Assembly (NCBI GenBank): GCA_012931725.1
Contig: CM022948.1
Coordinates: forward strand, 19,530,376-19,594,375
Length of the DNA stretch: 64,000 nucleotides
Origin: Litsea cubeba
Taxonomy: Eukaryota > Streptophyta > Magnoliopsida > Laurales > Lauraceae
Direction: 5' to 3'
Below are positions 53,654 to 64,000 of this stretch, in pieces. The first letter of the stretch is position 1; each line of letters opens with the position of its first letter. The notes beneath the pieces were generated by a model, which searched no databases, was not told the DNA's origin, and saw only the letters and a list, made by a program, of their open reading frames with translations. The position numbers were made by a program, and so were the translations under genes.

Positions 53654-56600
53654 TAGAGGTGTCAATCGCACGGCCTGACGCACTGAATCAGGGGCCGGGC
53701 CGGGCCCAAAATTTCTGGGGGCCGCCCAGGGCACGGCCTTAGTCATGCCGTGCTGGGCCGGGCCGCACGCGCTTTTTTTTTTTTTTTTTTTTTTGAGTTT
53801 TTTAAATTCTTGGACTTGGACCATTTTCATTAAAATAAAAAAATTAAAAGAGATAAACAAGTAGAATAACACTAATGATGTTTTGAAAAAATACATCAAA
53901 TAAATTGTATTTCCTTGAAATTTAAGTTACAAAAGTTCAAAAAAATCACAAATTTGAAGTTTGAACTTGGATCAATATATATAATGAAATTCAAACCTTC
54001 TAATAAATGAAAAAAAAGAATTACAACTTTAAAAACCTATGATACATTCTAAAAAATAAATTACAACTTTAAAAACCTATGATACATTCTAAAAAATAAA
54101 TAAAAACCTATGATACATTCTAAAAAAATAAATTACAAGTTAAAAGCCTATTATACATTCTAAAAAAAATTATACTATGATATCTTTAACGCCGCTAGCT
54201 CGTCTGCTATCTCGATATGATCATTATCGAGGTGTTGTTCCCTATCCTGTACTTGGTACCAATCCTGTAAGCACATGCAGGTCTCAACGGTTTCTTCTTG
54301 AAGCATAGTCCTCCTGGGGTCAATAAGGCGCCCACTTGCACTAAATGCCTGCTCTGATGCAACTGTGGACGTTGGTATTGTTAATATATCACGGGCTATG
54401 GCGGAAAGCACGGGAAACTTATTTTCGAATGATTTTCACCATGCCAAAATATCAAAATCATCTTTATCATCATCTAATGTAACAGGATCGCTCCCCAAGT
54501 ACATTGTTAATTCATTAAGGTTGTAAGATCATCCGAAAGAAGATGAGTTACTTCCTTGAGATTTCCTCATAATACTCCAAATGGTTTTCTTTTTTCCTTT
54601 ATGTACTTGGGGATGGCCTGTTGGGACCGTGAGTGCTATGGATCTACCTAATCGGGTAACATATTCCAAAAAAAGTATTTCTAAATCTGCTTTAATTGTT
54701 GCTATGTCATTTATATTAGTTGTATTCATATTAAAGTTTATTTCATTAAGAAGGGTCTCTACACCCTGTAATTTCAATCTAGGGTCTAACACAGCAGCTA
54801 TACAAAATGTTAAAGGAGCTAATCTCCAATATTGTGAAAACTTTTCCTCCATTTGTACACACATAACTTGAAAATTTTGAAAATCTCTATACTTTTTAAA
54901 AGTAAGACTTATTTCATAAAAATTGGTTAAAGCTTGACTTGATGTGGATAATATACCCCGGAAAAAAACAATGTTGCATTATGAAAAACTTCTAAAAAAA
55001 TCTCTTATTATCTCAATAAGGGTTCATTTATCATCACTTATAAAAATATTTTCACGCTCCAAATAAAGTTGACAATATTGATTTAGTTCCTTTTTATAGG
55101 CACATGATTCTTTTAACATTTTATAGGTAAAATTTCATCTATGCTTTACATCATATGATATTTTTTTTGGTCTTAGATTTAAATTTACACATATGTCCCT
55201 CCACCATTATTTTCGTGAGGCCGGGAGAACAAAAAATGTATCCAACAATCCATTTAATAGTCTCTAAATCAGCTCTAATTAATTTCACCCATACTTGTAC
55301 TATAAGATTTATGACATGGCATGCACACCTATTGTGAAATAGATCTCCATTTAAATTAAGTTGAATCGATTGTTTTAATAAATTTGCTGCGACGTTGTTA
55401 GTGCTTGCATTATCTAAAGTTATAGAAATTATTTTATTTTCAATTTTATATTCTCTAAGTTTTTCAAGGATGGTGGACCCTATCCTGCACCAGCGTATGG
55501 GAATTCTAGCATAGAAAATGCTTTTTTTCTTTTCTGCATCACCCAATCACTATCAATATAATGTGATGTGATTGTATGTACCCCAGATTTTGTTTAGAGG
55601 TCCATAAATCTAAAGTTAAAGCCACTTTTCCAAGTATATTTGCAAAACCATTTTTTAAATTCTCCTTTTTTTTCAAAAAAGTCTTTATTGCATCACTTCT
55701 AGCAGCATTTCTAGATATTTTTTGCCATTCAGGATAAAATGCAGACCTTAAAAATCTTTCAAAACATCGTTCTTCAGAAAGTATAAATGGTGACTGACTA
55801 CTTATTATATACTTAATAAGTTGATAATTAGCATTATTAGGGTCATAGTTGGAAACTCCTAAACCACCAGATGAATCTGTTTGAGAAGGTTGGGTTTGAA
55901 TCATCCCACCTCTCTGTCCCCCATCGCTAGTGGAGGCTGTTTGTTTTTTCAAATGGGCTTTCATATGTCTACTAAGGTAGCCAGTGCCGTTTGATGATTT
56001 GACACTAAAGAGATCTTTGCAATATTTACGTTGTGCCTTCTCCTCTGTTCATCCTTTGGGACATGTGACAGTAACTTTAGCAAAATGAGCCCATACAGGA
56101 GAAGTCAATCTTGTTTTTCTCTTCTTTTAGGTTGTAGAATCTTGGGGATTATTGCTTTCTACTTCTGTCCCTTAGTCTTGATCTAAATTAATAAATCCAG
56201 GATCTTCCTCATTTAGAGAGAAGTCAAGGTTGAAAGGTTGTGATGGTCCAACCATTTTTCTAAATAAAAAATTTAAAAAAAAAACTTAAATAAATAATTA
56301 TATATAATGTATTTTTTGTGATAATTTATATAAGAAAGGGGAGAAGATGAGACTTAATATATAATATTACTAAATAAAACTCAAAATTAAAGATAATAAA
56401 TACCTTTATAAGAGAGGAGAGAACTAATGGAGAAGTCCTTCCTATTTGAATCCTCCACTTTAGATAAGTCACCCTCGCTTCTTATAAAATTTTGTAGAGA
56501 AAGCTTAGACACTTTAGAACGAGACTTAAGAGAGCTTAGAGCTTTAGAGGGGGTATGAAAGATGAGAGAGTAGAGAGTAGATGTGTAGAGAAATGAGAGG

Positions 56601-57039
56601 AATGATGGCTATTTATAGAATTTCTAAGTGATAAATAACATAAAATACCCCTTCATATGACCGTTTTATAGCAGTTGGGGGGGTATAATGGTAAAGAATG
56701 ATAAAAAAACGCTAATACCCCCCCCCCCCCATTTGACCGTTTATAGCTGTTGGGGGGAGGGTTAAAAATGTAAAAAATACAAATATGGCCGTTTTTTGGG
56801 AGGTGGGGGGGGGGATTCAAAAAAGGAGTCGTTGGGCACGGGCTGGGCCGTGCCGCCCGCGGGCTCTGAGGCCCAGGCCCAGCACGACACGGTTTTGAAG
56901 CTGGGCCGAGCTGCGGGCCTGGAAGGCTAGGCCCAGCACGGCCCAGATTTCAACACGGGCCCAGGCACGGCCCACTCAAGGGATTTTCGGGGCGTGCCCG
57001 GGTTGGGCTTGGGCTGCCCAGCCCTGATTGACACCTCTA
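53654..57039 (-). mobile_element. inner hAT element with decayed transposase
   Basis: A perfect 8-bp duplication GGTCCGGA flanks it (53646-53653 and 57040-57047). The first 14 bases TAGAGGTGTCAATC are exactly inverted at the other end. Both ends carry GGGCC/GGCACGG-type repeats (53690-53770 and 56835-57025). The reverse strand encodes a hAT transposase (56150-54170). Length 3,386 bp, normal for an autonomous hAT. Confidence 0.95.
54175..56150 (-). pseudogene. hAT transposase, broken
   Basis: From N to C: a BED-type zinc finger at ~56120-55930 (SPVWAHFAKVTVTCP; YCKDLFSVKSSNGTGYLSRH), where one expected Cys reads Arg (QRKYCKD). Then FERFLRSAFYPEWQKISRNA and ILGKVALTLDLWTSKQNLGY (55964-55539), ISITLDNASTNNVAANLLKQ with HNRCACHVINLIVQVWVKLI (55546-55151), LTFCIAAVLDPRLKLQGVE (54864-54529), and the intact C-terminal dimerisation domain (54411-54175: AIARDILTIPTSTVASEQAF, SASGRLIDPRRTML). 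Frameshifts between each piece make it non-functional. It binds and cuts hAT ends in active relatives. Confidence 0.9.
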
Positions 57040-57900
57040 GGTCCGGATCTAGTTAGAGAATGATATTAAAAAAACATGATTTTTAAGAGAGATTTTCGAA
57101 AATTGAGGTAATATGTCGGGTCTCGGGTCCATGAGTCCAAACCAAGGTGGAACCGGACCCGGACCCATTTACTTATCGGGGCCTAAATAGGGACTCATAC
57201 CCGGTTTTTAACGGGTTGAAACCTTCGAGTAATTGGAGAATCGGGTACCCATTTACATCCATACCCCCAAGTGAAGGGAATGAGTACAAAAATGGGATAA
57301 AAGGTAAAACCATTTTTTTTAATCAGCTAGAGCCCATTTGGTTGCAAGTAATTCAAGGAAAATGGTGAGTGTTGGAATTTGTTGCATTGGTGTCGCAGTA
57401 TGCACTTTAAGATTTTAAGCTTCTATGTTTGATTGTTGAGATTTTGAAAGTCGACCCATCTAATAAGTCGTTTTTAAGTTTTAACATTTTGAATGCTCAA
57501 AGTTTTAGCATAGCATTATGAATACTGAATTAGGCATGAGCATTTAAGATCTCACTTGGAGGACAATAATGAGAGAATTCCAAATTCTCTCAAATAAGAA
57601 TTATCAAGATTCCTACAAACAAACAAGCCCTAAGCATCTGAATTTGAACCCATTTGCAATGTTGCCAAGGGTGGGCCCAGGAATTCGCGCAAAAGGGGGT
57701 GGGGACATAGAGTTTTTACATACATAGGAAGTTTTTTGAAAATTTGGGAGGGAACATATATATATAAAAATTGTAAAACTTACTAAATAATTGAGGGGTT
57801 TTCATTTTTCAACCCCCTTGTTTCGCCAGTGACTGTTGCTAATGAGAACAAGAACAAAGTCTTCAACCCACCCTCTATAATCTATATGCATCCTAGGGTC

Positions 57901-58094
57901 ACACAAAATTATTCTCATACGGAATGAATGAATATTTTATTGCATGAAACAATCACATACAATATATATTAAATAACATGAGGAATCATAAACTGAAAAA
58001 TAGCAACTGAAACTTGATTCATCCTATGGATCACGGTGTTGTTTGTTTAATTTAATGCATTATCTTCACAAGCCTATCTATGAGTAGAAATCAT
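57901..58094. other. spacer, no gene
   Basis: Nothing recognised. Confidence 0.4.
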
Positions 58095-58555
58095 AGTTAT
58101 TAATTTCGTACCGTTTCGGCCGATCAAGATGATTGAAACTTTTCGTTTCAGTCAAGTGGCCGAAACAAAATTTAATCTAAAACATTTTCATTTTAAATTA
58201 TGGTCAATTTCAACCGAAATTCTGGATTTCGATCAGGATTTCGGCCGAATATGTGATTTTTCACCGATTGAGATTTTTACGTAATTAATTACTTTTTTAA
58301 TTTTAATACAAATATATATACTTTATATTTTTTATATTTTCTCAAAATATAATTTCAAAAAGTTTAAATAGAATGGATTAAATCCATATTCATTGTTCTA
58401 TTTTCCATTTTTTTATTTTTCTACATATAAATATATATGTATTATGTTTATATTTCCCAAAAAGTCTGGCTGAAATCCTAAATCAGTCGAAACTTTTCAT
58501 TTTGGAGGCTAAATTGAAATAGGGTCCAAAATGATATTGACAGCTATCGTAGAAA
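58095..58555. mobile_element. possible non-autonomous hAT-like element
   Basis: Ends 'atagttattaatttcgtacc' and the reverse complement of 'gatattgacagctat' are loosely similar, and TTTCGGCCGA/TCGGCCGAAA-type words recur inside (58115-58260). No clear target duplication was found. Confidence 0.35.
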
Positions 58556-59964
58556 TGGCCCCAGATTTAAGAATTGATAGTGATATATTGCATCAAATTT
58601 GTCGCATGTCAAAAGCATTATTTTCTCTTTTCTAAACAAATAATCAATCTAAAAGGCGCTATAACACTTTGGAGTGGAAATTGGACCTATAAAGTTCGCT
58701 TTGTCAAGTGACATAATTTCTATCAAGCAAAGGAGGTCTCCACACATTAAAATTACATTGTTATGTGTCATCTAGGGACCATGTATAATTTATGGTAGGT
58801 CTACATGTGTAAAGATCACCGAGTCTTTATGAATCTTCTACCTAAAATATTGTCTAAACCATCTAGAAAATGCGGCCGCCAATTACCTTAAGTGGGCTTG
58901 GAAACATTTTCTATTATTATATATTATAGTGGTGGCATCCCAATACAAGTTTGACCGCTGCTTCTCCATTTTGACTTTGGTTCGAGACCAACTGAATTTT
59001 GGCCCTAATAGAAAATCTTTTCTTCAAGATTATTATTACACGAGTTTTCTTTCTAGATTCACTGCTTATATATCAATTTTTTACATTCACATGAGTTTCT
59101 TAATTTTTGTTATCTTTCAAGTTCTCCAAAACATTTCTCTTTATTTAGACTTCAATTAATCACTAGCAAAACATGCCAGCGCTTAACACGGGCACTATGA
59201 TAATTAAAAAAACTGTCCTACTTATAGTGACATCATAAATTGAAATAAAAACTATCCCTGTAATAATAACAAATAAATATATATAATTTATTAATTTCAA
59301 GAGAACTTTAGTTTGTTTAAAATATATAGATGGCTAAACTAAAACTATGTTGTTAATATAACTAAAAGTATACTTAATTATTAAAAACCCATCACTAGGA
59401 AAACTAAAAAAGGCCATCAAAATGTGAAACATTATCCAAATAACTTAATAAAATATAATAAAATTCATATAGACAACAAAAGAAAATGAAAAGCTGTAAA
59501 TGATCCAATAATGGAATCAAATTGAAAGAAGCAAACAGACCCATGAGAACCCAATATCAAAAAATAAAAAAATTGAAACCAAAAAGGAAAAGGAAAAAGA
59601 ACCTCACAAACCCATCACGAAGAAAGCTAAATGAACTCATCATAAGTGAAAAATAATGATAAAATAAGTCCATAACAAATGTAAAAAAACTAAAAATATA
59701 TAGAATGAAAACACATTAACAATCCAATAATAAAAGAAATTTAGAAGATACAAACAAACCCATGAGTGGAAGTTAGGGTATCAACCCGGATTTGGGTTAG
59801 GAAAGAATGGAGATGGGATTGTAGATCCGTACATACCGAACGCTAGGGCAAAAGCAGAAGGATTAGGATATAACTCGTATAGCTATGTTGTACACAAACG
59901 AGAGGACTGGTCTTTGAACGAGCACTGCGTGAGACATGAGAAACCCCTGAACCCAATGCACCAC
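58556..59964. other. AT-rich region without recognised genes
   Basis: Short ORFs only. 'acacatgagtttcttaat' and A-rich runs are unremarkable. No repeat or domain was identified. Confidence 0.4.
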
Positions 59965-61561
59965 TGATGAGTATTAAATATTGCATATTTTACCCCTCAT
60001 TGGTCCGAATCTTATTAGCATCTCATGTGCATATCATTTACTTTACATGGTGATTTTTTTTCTTTTATCAAATTAACGGATTATCAGATTATCATCGCTT
60101 ATAACTTCGTTTTAACTTATAAAATGACGTAGTTTCTTTGCATCATTGCATTGGACCTAGAATTCTGAGCGAAATCGGCTACTCAATTGCATTCATACGA
60201 GTTCGAACGAGGAAGATACGAAGTAGCAAAGTTTTCATGCATAAATCCGATAATTTTTTATAGCGCATTTATGTAATTTCTCTTGTGTAGGTAGACACCA
60301 CGACTATCCCAACCCTCAGGCTAGTATCCCAATGCATCAAGAAGAGATTTCAATATTGAAAGAAGTTCCATGAAGGAATCTTGGTGAAGAAATCTTAGGA
60401 AAAGTTGAAGAATTTCAAAATAAGAGGAGAATACGTTAAGAATAAAATAAGTCATTTTATAAAATAAATGAGTGGTTGGTTTATTGGTTAGAGCTGGGTG
60501 TGTCTGAAACAAATTATGAGTTCACACCCCAATAATTGAATATATTTTTTTACATAGAAAATATTCCACCAACTTTCCATGAGCCAATCTTTGTAGAGAG
60601 AGACAATCTTTTGGCAATTAGATCTTTCTGGCAAATTTATTTTACCTTTCCACACTTTTAGATTGTAATTAGGAGTTTAATTGTAACCAATCTAGAGAGA
60701 GTTTATAATTGAAGATCATTAATTAAAATTTGGAGCTCTTTCTTGATGTTTAGTGGCTAAAGCTCTTGAATTAGGCTCTCCTTTTGAAGCTAAGTAATGT
60801 GATTAGTTTAATTACATGCGTGTTTTAGTTTAAATTCCATACTTGTGCCTTGATTGATTAGTAGATTTTAAATCTATTTGTGTTAATCTCTCTCATTTCT
60901 CATGCTCTATTTCTACACTTGATGCTTTGATAATCTTAATTGATTCTTTATAGTTGGATTAAGTTTTCTCGCATAGCATGCTCTAGAAGCCTTATCTTTG
61001 ATCTTTTGTACCTTGATACCTTGATTTTGATGATTGATTGTTAGGCTAGCTAGATGATGATCTACGATTTTGGCTTTTTTTTTTTTTTTTTTTACTTTGA
61101 TCTTCATTGTTATATCATCCAATCCAATTAGGCAAGAGATTGCTAATTGGATTATAGATTTGAGAGTTGAATTTTAACATACACTGATTGGATTAATTAC
61201 ATACTTTGTGGATTTGGATTGCCTAATTTCTTCTTTTGATTATTATTAATTTGAATTCTTATTTTAAAATCATATACATTTCACACCACTTATTTTAAAA
61301 TCCTACCCATTTCACACCACATCTCTACCTTAAAATTTCAATTTCCACCACCATCCATCCACTAGTTTAGTGTACGTTGTTTGCTAGAGTAGCTTAGATC
61401 TTGTTAATTTCATATTTTAGATTGTTAATTAGTTGTTTATATTGTATAGTTTAGTAATTTTAACTGTTCACTTAAATTTTTATATTAGCTCAATTCTACT
61501 TTAATTGGATTCATTGCTTGTTCCATCATCTCTCCATGGGATTGATAATCTGGACTCGTCA
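59965..61561 (+). repeat. left LTR of LARD-like element
   Basis: Start TGATGAG; probable end ...actcgtca at 61561. The match with the right LTR is traced from 59965 to about 60767 (window end in the right copy). The exact end and primer site are uncertain because the right LTR is incomplete. Confidence 0.6.
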
Positions 61562-61839
61562 GTCATTTACTATTTAACGACACTGTAGCTGCACTGTTGA
61601 CACCAAAAATGTCACTTTGCCTCTTCAAGATCGAAAGAGTTACATGAAGTCGCAACCTGCCATAAATAGGCAATGCTACTTCCGAAAAATCAAATCTTGT
61701 CAGAATCAAACAAAAACTGCAAGATCCTTCAAGACAGCCAAAAGAGGAGTACATAAGAAGTTTCGGGTCATTTCAAAATCATTTGGCCTACTTCGTTTCT
61801 TTGGCAGATGAAAAGGAGCTCCCGGTGGCGAAAGCATCG

Positions 61840-62345
61840 GAGACACCAAATCTTTGATCAGAGCCAATGGATGGTCTCAAAATACATCCAAAAGGCTCCA
61901 CATCAAGTTCCGAGTCAAACCGACAACGTTTGACCCTACATTAACCCTCGAACAGCTAAATCAAGCCTCTCGACGGCGAGAACCACCGAGGCCATCACTC
62001 ATCAGATAGAGCACATGGACGGCTTCAAAATGCTTACACAAGGCTACACGTCAAATTTCAGGTCATTTCGACAACATTTGACCATAGTTTGACGCTCGGA
62101 AGCCAAATCAGGCCTCTCGGCGGCGAAGCTCCCCGGGACCATGGTTTCCAAGACAGAGCCTATGGATCATCTTAAAATGACTCCAATAGATTCCCTGTCA
62201 AATTTCAAGTCAATCGGACATCGGTTGACCACAAATCAAACTACGACATCTTCATCGCGACAAAAGCAAGTCTAATGGTGATAGGACCCCAAACGGCTTC
62301 AAAACTAAAAGAAAAGCCTATGGTTGATCTTATTTATTGCTCAGC
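61840..62345 (+). repeat. ~165-bp diverged tandem repeat in the LARD interior
   Basis: Units begin near 61860, 62015 and 62155 with 'gagc(c/a)(a/c)atggatggtctcaaaat'-like words and carry 'tcaagttccgagtcaaaccg', 'caacgtttgacc' and 'aagcctctcgacggcgag'. Translation of no frame matches gag or pol. Confidence 0.65.
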
Positions 62346-63170
62346 AGGCTTCACCCCAAATTTCAGGTCATTCCGACATCGTTGGCCCCAGTTTCAGCTT
62401 CTGACGGGAAATCGGCAACTCTGCGTGACAAAGTCTTCGGCTTTCTCGAAAAATTAGAAACTTTGCAAAATGAAATGCAAGGATTCTCATCAGATTTTCT
62501 ACGGGGAAATCAGGCCAATAAATGATAAAAAAAATATCAAGAAAAAATACAGAAGAAAAAAGAAACGAAAAACAGCAAAAACGGACACAAAACGGGACAA
62601 AAGGGGGGAAAACCACCCAAGGTCGCAGACCCCTGCGACCCTAGGGCCCGGGATCGCCCGGTGGGCCCCGGAAACCCCGTTTTTCGCCTTTTTTTGCGAT
62701 TCGAAGCGTCCGGCCTCTGGTATTTTCCAAAATTCATACTTTTGAGACACCAAATCCTCTGACATCCGTAAAAAACACGGGTTAATCATCAAGAGTATCG
62801 AAATCAACATTGATCGCCAACTGGTCAACCAAGAAAAGTGTGCTTTCTACCCGACCGATTGAGAAATCGACAGGACAGATGGCACCGACCCGCTGTTAGC
62901 AACCAACACCTGAAGTTACATGATCATCCGATGTCGATCTACATGAAGATCCATCGATGATCATCGCCAGAAGAATCTCAAAAGACGCGGCACGGCCCGC
63001 AACTCTTCAACTGCTCGGCAACCACTTAATGCGATTAATTGACTAGCTTTATTACAGTCATGAATCCATTTCTTTGGACGGACCAATCAGAAGCAAGCAT
63101 CCAGGAGTTACAAGTCAGGAGATTCATGGCATTTAACCCATGAAACTCCTTCCATCATGGCGATTAAAGG

Positions 63171-64000
63171 TGATGAGTATTAAATATTGCATATTTTACC
63201 CCTCATTAGTTCGGGTTTTATCAGCATCTCATATGCATATCATTTGCTTTACACAGAGATTTTATCATTCTATCACATTAAACGGATTATCGGATTATCA
63301 TGTATAAATCCGATTATTTATAGCGCATTTTTATGTAATTTCTCTTGTGTAGGTGGACCTCGTGACTACCCCAACCCTCCGGCTTATGTCCCAAGGCATC
63401 ATTAGTGTTGAAGAATTTCAAAATAAGATGAGAAGTCATTTTCCAACACAAAGGAGTGGTTGGTGTATTGGTTAGAGTTTTGGTTGGTATGAAATAGGTT
63501 ATGGGTTCAAATCCTAATAATTACATATTTTTTTTACATAGAAGATATTTCATCCAACTCTAACATCTCCACCAATCAAAGCTTGCCATGGCACAAATCC
63601 ATGTGAAAGGATATGAGCCAATCAAAAGCCTCCAAAATGAAGGACCACAAAAAGCAAAAAGCACATATGCTTTTGGAAGGAAAGTTTATTACAACCATTC
63701 AAATTGAAGCAATCCATGTGAAAGCAAAAGAGCCAATCAAAAGCATTCAAGTTGCAACCAATCAAATGGAAGCAATCCTTGTGAATGAAAATGAGCCAAT
63801 CAAATGTCTTCAAAGTTTCTATAAATTGAATGTTTTTGTAGAGAATGGAAGATCTTTGGCAAGTTAGTCTTTTAGGAGTTTTATTTTACCTTCTCTATAC
63901 TTTTAGATTGTAATTAGGAGCTTCTTTGTAACTAATCTAGAGAGAGTGTGTAATTGAAGATTATTAATGAAGATTTGGAGCACTTTCTTGATGTTTAGTG
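63171..64000 (+). repeat. right LTR of LARD-like element (partial)
   Basis: It follows 'gcgattaaagg', a weak polypurine tract. Compared with the left LTR it lacks ~140 bases after 'ggattatcat' (present at ~60095-60240) and has extra sequence (~63550-63840) within which 'gccaatcaaaagc' and 'gaagcaatcc.tgtgaa' recur. Confidence 0.7.

Larger units (their letters stand above)
53489..57263. mobile_element. outer hAT-type element
   Basis: Ends TAGGGTTGTAAATGGGT and ACCCATTTACATCCATA are imperfect inverted repeats. Flanks TCCCCAAG (53481-53488) and CCCCCAAG (57264-57271) match at seven of eight bases. Subterminal repeats are GGAACC/GGATCCGG-like (53536-53650) and their mirror (57140-57240). Its own sequence is only ~390 bp; the rest is the inner hAT element. 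Confidence 0.85.
53300..57900. mobile_element. long inverted-repeat (foldback/MITE-like) element hosting nested hAT elements
   Basis: 53300-53488 and the reverse complement of ~57575-57900 share 'gattatagagggtgggttga', 'aacccatttgcaatgttgcc' and '(a/g)ggcttgtt(c/t)gtttgta'. The right arm has a ~150-bp insertion around 57680-57830. The arms flank the outer hAT element, so the inverted-repeat element was there first. Its outer ends and target duplication are not clear. Confidence 0.7.
59965..64000 (+). mobile_element. non-coding LTR element (LARD-like), cut by window end
   Basis: Two direct repeats starting TGATGAGTATTAAATATTGC at 59965 and 63171 enclose ~1.6 kb without any retrotransposon protein. 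The right LTR continues beyond the window. The internal region holds a diverged ~165-bp tandem repeat instead of gag/pol. It must depend on another element for enzymes. Confidence 0.75.

Noticed and set aside
62499..62828. 109-residue reverse ORF and overlapping frames in the LARD interior
   Set aside because: Overlapping frames on both strands over a repetitive region, no gag or pol motif.

Overview
This window looks like nuclear DNA of a flowering plant with a large, transposon-rich genome. The evidence is nested LTR retrotransposons of the plant Tat, chromovirus and SIRE types, plant hAT, CACTA and Mutator-like DNA transposons, tRNA-derived SINEs and a recognisable piece of the plastid gene ycf1. 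I cannot name the species. I see no intact single-copy host gene; almost everything recognisable is a transposon, a transposon gene in decay, or a satellite.

Layout. 1-1395: 3' end and LTR of one Tat-type Ty3/gypsy element. 2300-3583: a chromodomain scrap and a partial LTR, both reverse strand. 3584-6545: one end of a CACTA transposon and a ~170-bp tandem array. 7051-20825: a nearly complete but decayed Tat-type element (PBS, gag, protease, RT, RNase H, a second archaeal-type RNase H, integrase, a spliced antisense gene, 3' LTR). It carries two small hAT insertions with 8-bp target duplications and a ~0.3-kb plastid ycf1 fragment. 22110-25128: a reverse-strand chromovirus pol, split by a head-to-head cluster of four SINEs.

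25129-49297 is the most interesting part. Two ~135-bp inverted terminal repeats, each holding a 28-bp (near-)palindrome, bound a region with a FAR1-type Mutator transposase (+ strand) on the left. On the right is a spliced, reverse-strand gene made of a plant mobile domain (PMD) and a Ulp1/C48 cysteine-protease domain. Between them lie an array of TGACGTCA-type palindromes and a satellite with a three-monomer higher-order repeat. The transposase is split by a Tekay/Del-like gypsy element, itself split by a SIRE/Maximus-like copia element that keeps gag-like and envelope-like ORFs but lacks pol. The reading as one giant Mutator-like element carrying PMD-Ulp1 is my inference; no target-site duplication is visible.

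49700-50420 holds a second PMD fragment. 53300-57900 is a three-level nest: a long inverted repeat contains one hAT element, which contains another hAT element with a broken but recognisable transposase. 59965-64000 is a non-coding LTR element (LARD-like), cut by the window end. The remaining intervals are AT-rich and hold nothing I can identify.

Insertion order can be read from the interruptions: chromovirus, then SINEs; Mutator-like element, then Tekay/Del-like gypsy, then SIRE-like copia; Tat element, then hAT elements and plastid DNA; inverted-repeat element, then hAT, then hAT.
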